DNA from: Candidatus Parcubacteria bacterium
Lineage (GTDB): Bacteria > Patescibacteriota > Patescibacteriia > UBA1558 > GWA2-36-10
Assembly (NCBI GenBank): GCA_030632225.1
Contig: DAOVVF010000043.1
Location: forward strand, 1-5,401
Length of the DNA stretch: 5,401 nt
Reading direction: 5' to 3'
Every line of letters starts with the position of its first letter. Within the stretch, counting starts at the first letter, position 1. A program made the position numbers and the translations under genes. Of this stretch, positions 3,896 to 5,401 are shown piece after piece. The notes beneath the pieces are model-generated. The model ran no database searches, was not told the origin of the DNA, and saw nothing but the letters and a program-made list of their open reading frames with translations.

Positions 3896-5401
3896 ATGAT
3901 TAAGATAGAAGCCAAAAAAAGAATAGATAAATTAATTAAAGAAGTAAGCCATCATCGCTATCTCTATCACGTACTTGATAAGCAAGAGATATCTGATGGT
4001 GCTTTAGACTCACTAAAAAAAGAGCTAGCTGATTTAGAAAAGGAATTTCCAGAGTTATTAAGAAAAGATTCTCCTACGCAAAGAGTTAGCGGACAAGTAT
4101 TAGATAAGTTTGTCAAAGTTAAGCATAGTACTAAAGTACTATCTTTAGCAGATGCTTTTAATACTCAGAATATATTTGATTGGCAGGAAAGAAATGAAAA
4201 ATTACTTAAGGAAAAGATAAAAGGATATTTTGTAGAATTAAAGCTAGATGGCTTAACAGTAGTGCTAACTTACAAGAATGGTATTCTACAACGAGGCACT
4301 ACCAGAGGAGACGGAGTCTATGGTGAAGAAGTGACCAATAATTTAAAGACTATTGAAAGTATTCCTTTATCTTTGCGTCCTTTAAGTAATATGCCAAAGA
4401 TTATAGAAGTCAGAGGAGAGGTAGTAATGGATAAGAAGGTGTTTAATAGGATTAATAAAGAGCAGGCTAAGAAGAAATTACCGCTTTTTGCTAATCCACG
4501 TAATGTAGCAGCTGGTTCAATTCGTCAATTAGATTCTAAGATAGCAGCTAGCAGGAAATTAGATTGTATTGCTTTTGAATTAATAACAGACCTTGGACAA
4601 AAGACACATGAACAAGCTCATCAAATAATGAGTCAACTAGGCCTTAAAACAAGCAAATATAATAAATACTGTGTTAATGTCAAAGAAACAGAAAAGTATT
4701 TAAATAAATGGGTAGAGAAAAGAAAGAAATTATCCTATGAAACAGATGGAGCAGTTTTAGTGGTAAATGATATTAAACAGGAAAGGAATTTAGGGCATAT
4801 TGGTAAAGCTGAACGCTGGATGCTAGCCTATAAATTTCCAGCTGAACAAGTAACTACTAAGGTATTAGATATTGAAGTACAGGTAGGAAGAACCGGAGCC
4901 TTAACACCAGTAGCTATACTTAAACCAGTTCAAGTAGCTGGTTCTACAGTTTCTCGAGCTACTTTACATAATCAAGATGAAATTAAAAGATTAGGAGTTA
5001 GAATTAATGACACAGTTATTATTCAAAAAGCTGGTGATATTATACCAGACATTGTTAAGGTTCTAACTAAATTAAGAACAGGCAAAGAAAAGAAATTTAT
5101 TTTTCCGAAGAAATGTCCAGCTTGTCATTCAGCAGTTAGCAAAAAAACAGGTGAGGTAGCCTACTATTGTACTAACAAGAAGTGCTATGGTCAGAATGTA
5201 GAAGGCATTATTCATTTTGTTTCTCGCAAAGGTTTTGATATAGAAGGATTGGGTAACAAGATAGTAGCTCAGTTAGTTGATAAAGGACTAGTGGTTACAC
5301 CAGCTGATATTTTTAGATTAAAAGCAGGAGATTTTGAGCCTCTAGAAGGTTTTGCTGACAAGAAAGCTACTAATTTATTACAATCAATAGCTCAATCTAA
5401 A
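3896..5401 (+). CDS. ligA: NAD+-dependent DNA ligase LigA (3' end outside window)
   Basis: Seals 3'-OH/5'-phosphate nicks in DNA during replication and repair, using NAD+. The first 502 codons are present with no stop, out of about 670 typical for the family. The N-terminal Ia domain has RYLYHVLDKQEISD (21-34), with the conserved YH pair, and DSPTQRVSG (58-66). The adenylation domain has catalytic K116 in KLDG (116-119), TTRGDG (135-140), the EVRGEV motif, FANPRNVAAGSIRQLD and YETDGAV. The OB fold follows with AYKFPAEQ, QVGRTGALTPVA and VSRATLHN. A Cys4 zinc finger is formed by C407, C410, C425 and C430. The helix-hairpin-helix region begins at HFVSRKGFDIEGLG and is cut by the window edge; the remaining HhH and the BRCT domain are outside. 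All seen catalytic residues are intact. ATG 3896 directly abuts the PilX-like TAA with no spacer and no Shine-Dalgarno, so expression probably depends on the pilin genes or on an internal promoter. Confidence 0.98.
   Translation, partial: MIKIEAKKRIDKLIKEVSHHRYLYHVLDKQEISDGALDSLKKELADLEKEFPELLRKDSPTQRVSGQVLDKFVKVKHSTKVLSLADAFNTQNIFDWQERNEKLLKEKIKGYFVELKLDGLTVVLTYKNGILQRGTTRGDGVYGEEVTNNLKTIESIPLSLRPLSNMPKIIEVRGEVVMDKKVFNRINKEQAKKKLPLFANPRNVAAGSIRQLDSKIAASRKLDCIAFELITDLGQKTHEQAHQIMSQLGLKTSKYNKYCVNVKETEKYLNKWVEKRKKLSYETDGAVLVVNDIKQERNLGHIGKAERWMLAYKFPAEQVTTKVLDIEVQVGRTGALTPVAILKPVQVAGSTVSRATLHNQDEIKRLGVRINDTVIIQKAGDIIPDIVKVLTKLRTGKEKKFIFPKKCPACHSAVSKKTGEVAYYCTNKKCYGQNVEGIIHFVSRKGFDIEGLGNKIVAQLVDKGLVVTPADIFRLKAGDFEPLEGFADKKATNLLQSIAQSK

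Noticed and set aside
4125..4142. Inverted repeat ATAGTACT-AA-AGTACTAT in ligA
   Set aside because: The 2-nt loop is too tight for the full stem, it lies in conserved coding sequence (HSTKVLSLADAF region) and is AT-rich; probably chance.
1..5401. Alternative genetic code (UGA = Gly), CRISPR array, tRNA/rRNA genes, insertion sequence or minus-strand genes
   Set aside because: No in-frame TGA occurs in the assigned genes, no spaced direct repeats, no RNA gene signatures and no transposase or terminal inverted repeats were seen; the + strand is almost fully occupied by genes.

Overview
This is an AT-rich, very compact stretch with every gene on the + strand. It reads as one operon-like run of type IV pilus / type II secretion pseudopilin genes that continues directly into the NAD+-dependent DNA ligase gene ligA. 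The style points to a small-genome bacterium of the Candidate Phyla Radiation (Patescibacteria, Parcubacteria-like). The reasons are the short lysine/asparagine-rich prepilin leaders, an LAREGIE...RDSNW signature in the PilV-like protein, junctions of 0-2 nt or overlapping genes, and no convincing Shine-Dalgarno sequence at any chosen start. No rRNA or other marker fixes the lineage, so the assignment is inference from protein style. All genes read correctly with UGA unassigned to glycine, so nothing suggests the SR1/Gracilibacteria code.

Layout: (1) 1-227, the C-terminal end of a secreted or pilin-like protein. (2) 227-263, a short gap with an extended -10 promoter-like element placed so that its transcript would be almost leaderless. 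(3) 264-1049, prepilin peptidase PilD. (4) 1060-1725, a GspH/FimU-like pseudopilin. (5) 1748-2416, a GspI/PilV-like pseudopilin. (6) about 2410-3048, a GspJ/PilW-like pseudopilin whose leader peptide has no ATG, GTG or TTG. (7) 3050-3895, a GspK/PilX-like pseudopilin. (8) 3896-5401 and beyond, the first 502 codons of ligA, truncated by the window edge.

How they work together: PilD would cut the short leader after its terminal glycine, and probably methylate the new N-terminus, of the four pseudopilins that follow. Those four match the H-I-J-K (FimU-PilV-PilW-PilX) set that forms the priming/tip complex of a type IV pilus or type II secretion pseudopilus, in the same order as in proteobacterial operons. 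PilY1 is not among them, and ligA occupies the next position. There is no gene-free stretch above 300 bases.

The most interesting points are: the apparent AUA start of the PilW-like gene; a 17-bp tandem duplication that seems to have moved the GspH-like stop codon and opened a gap in an otherwise tightly packed operon; a GC-rich perfect hairpin inside the PilV-like leader coding region; and the probable leaderless pilD start.
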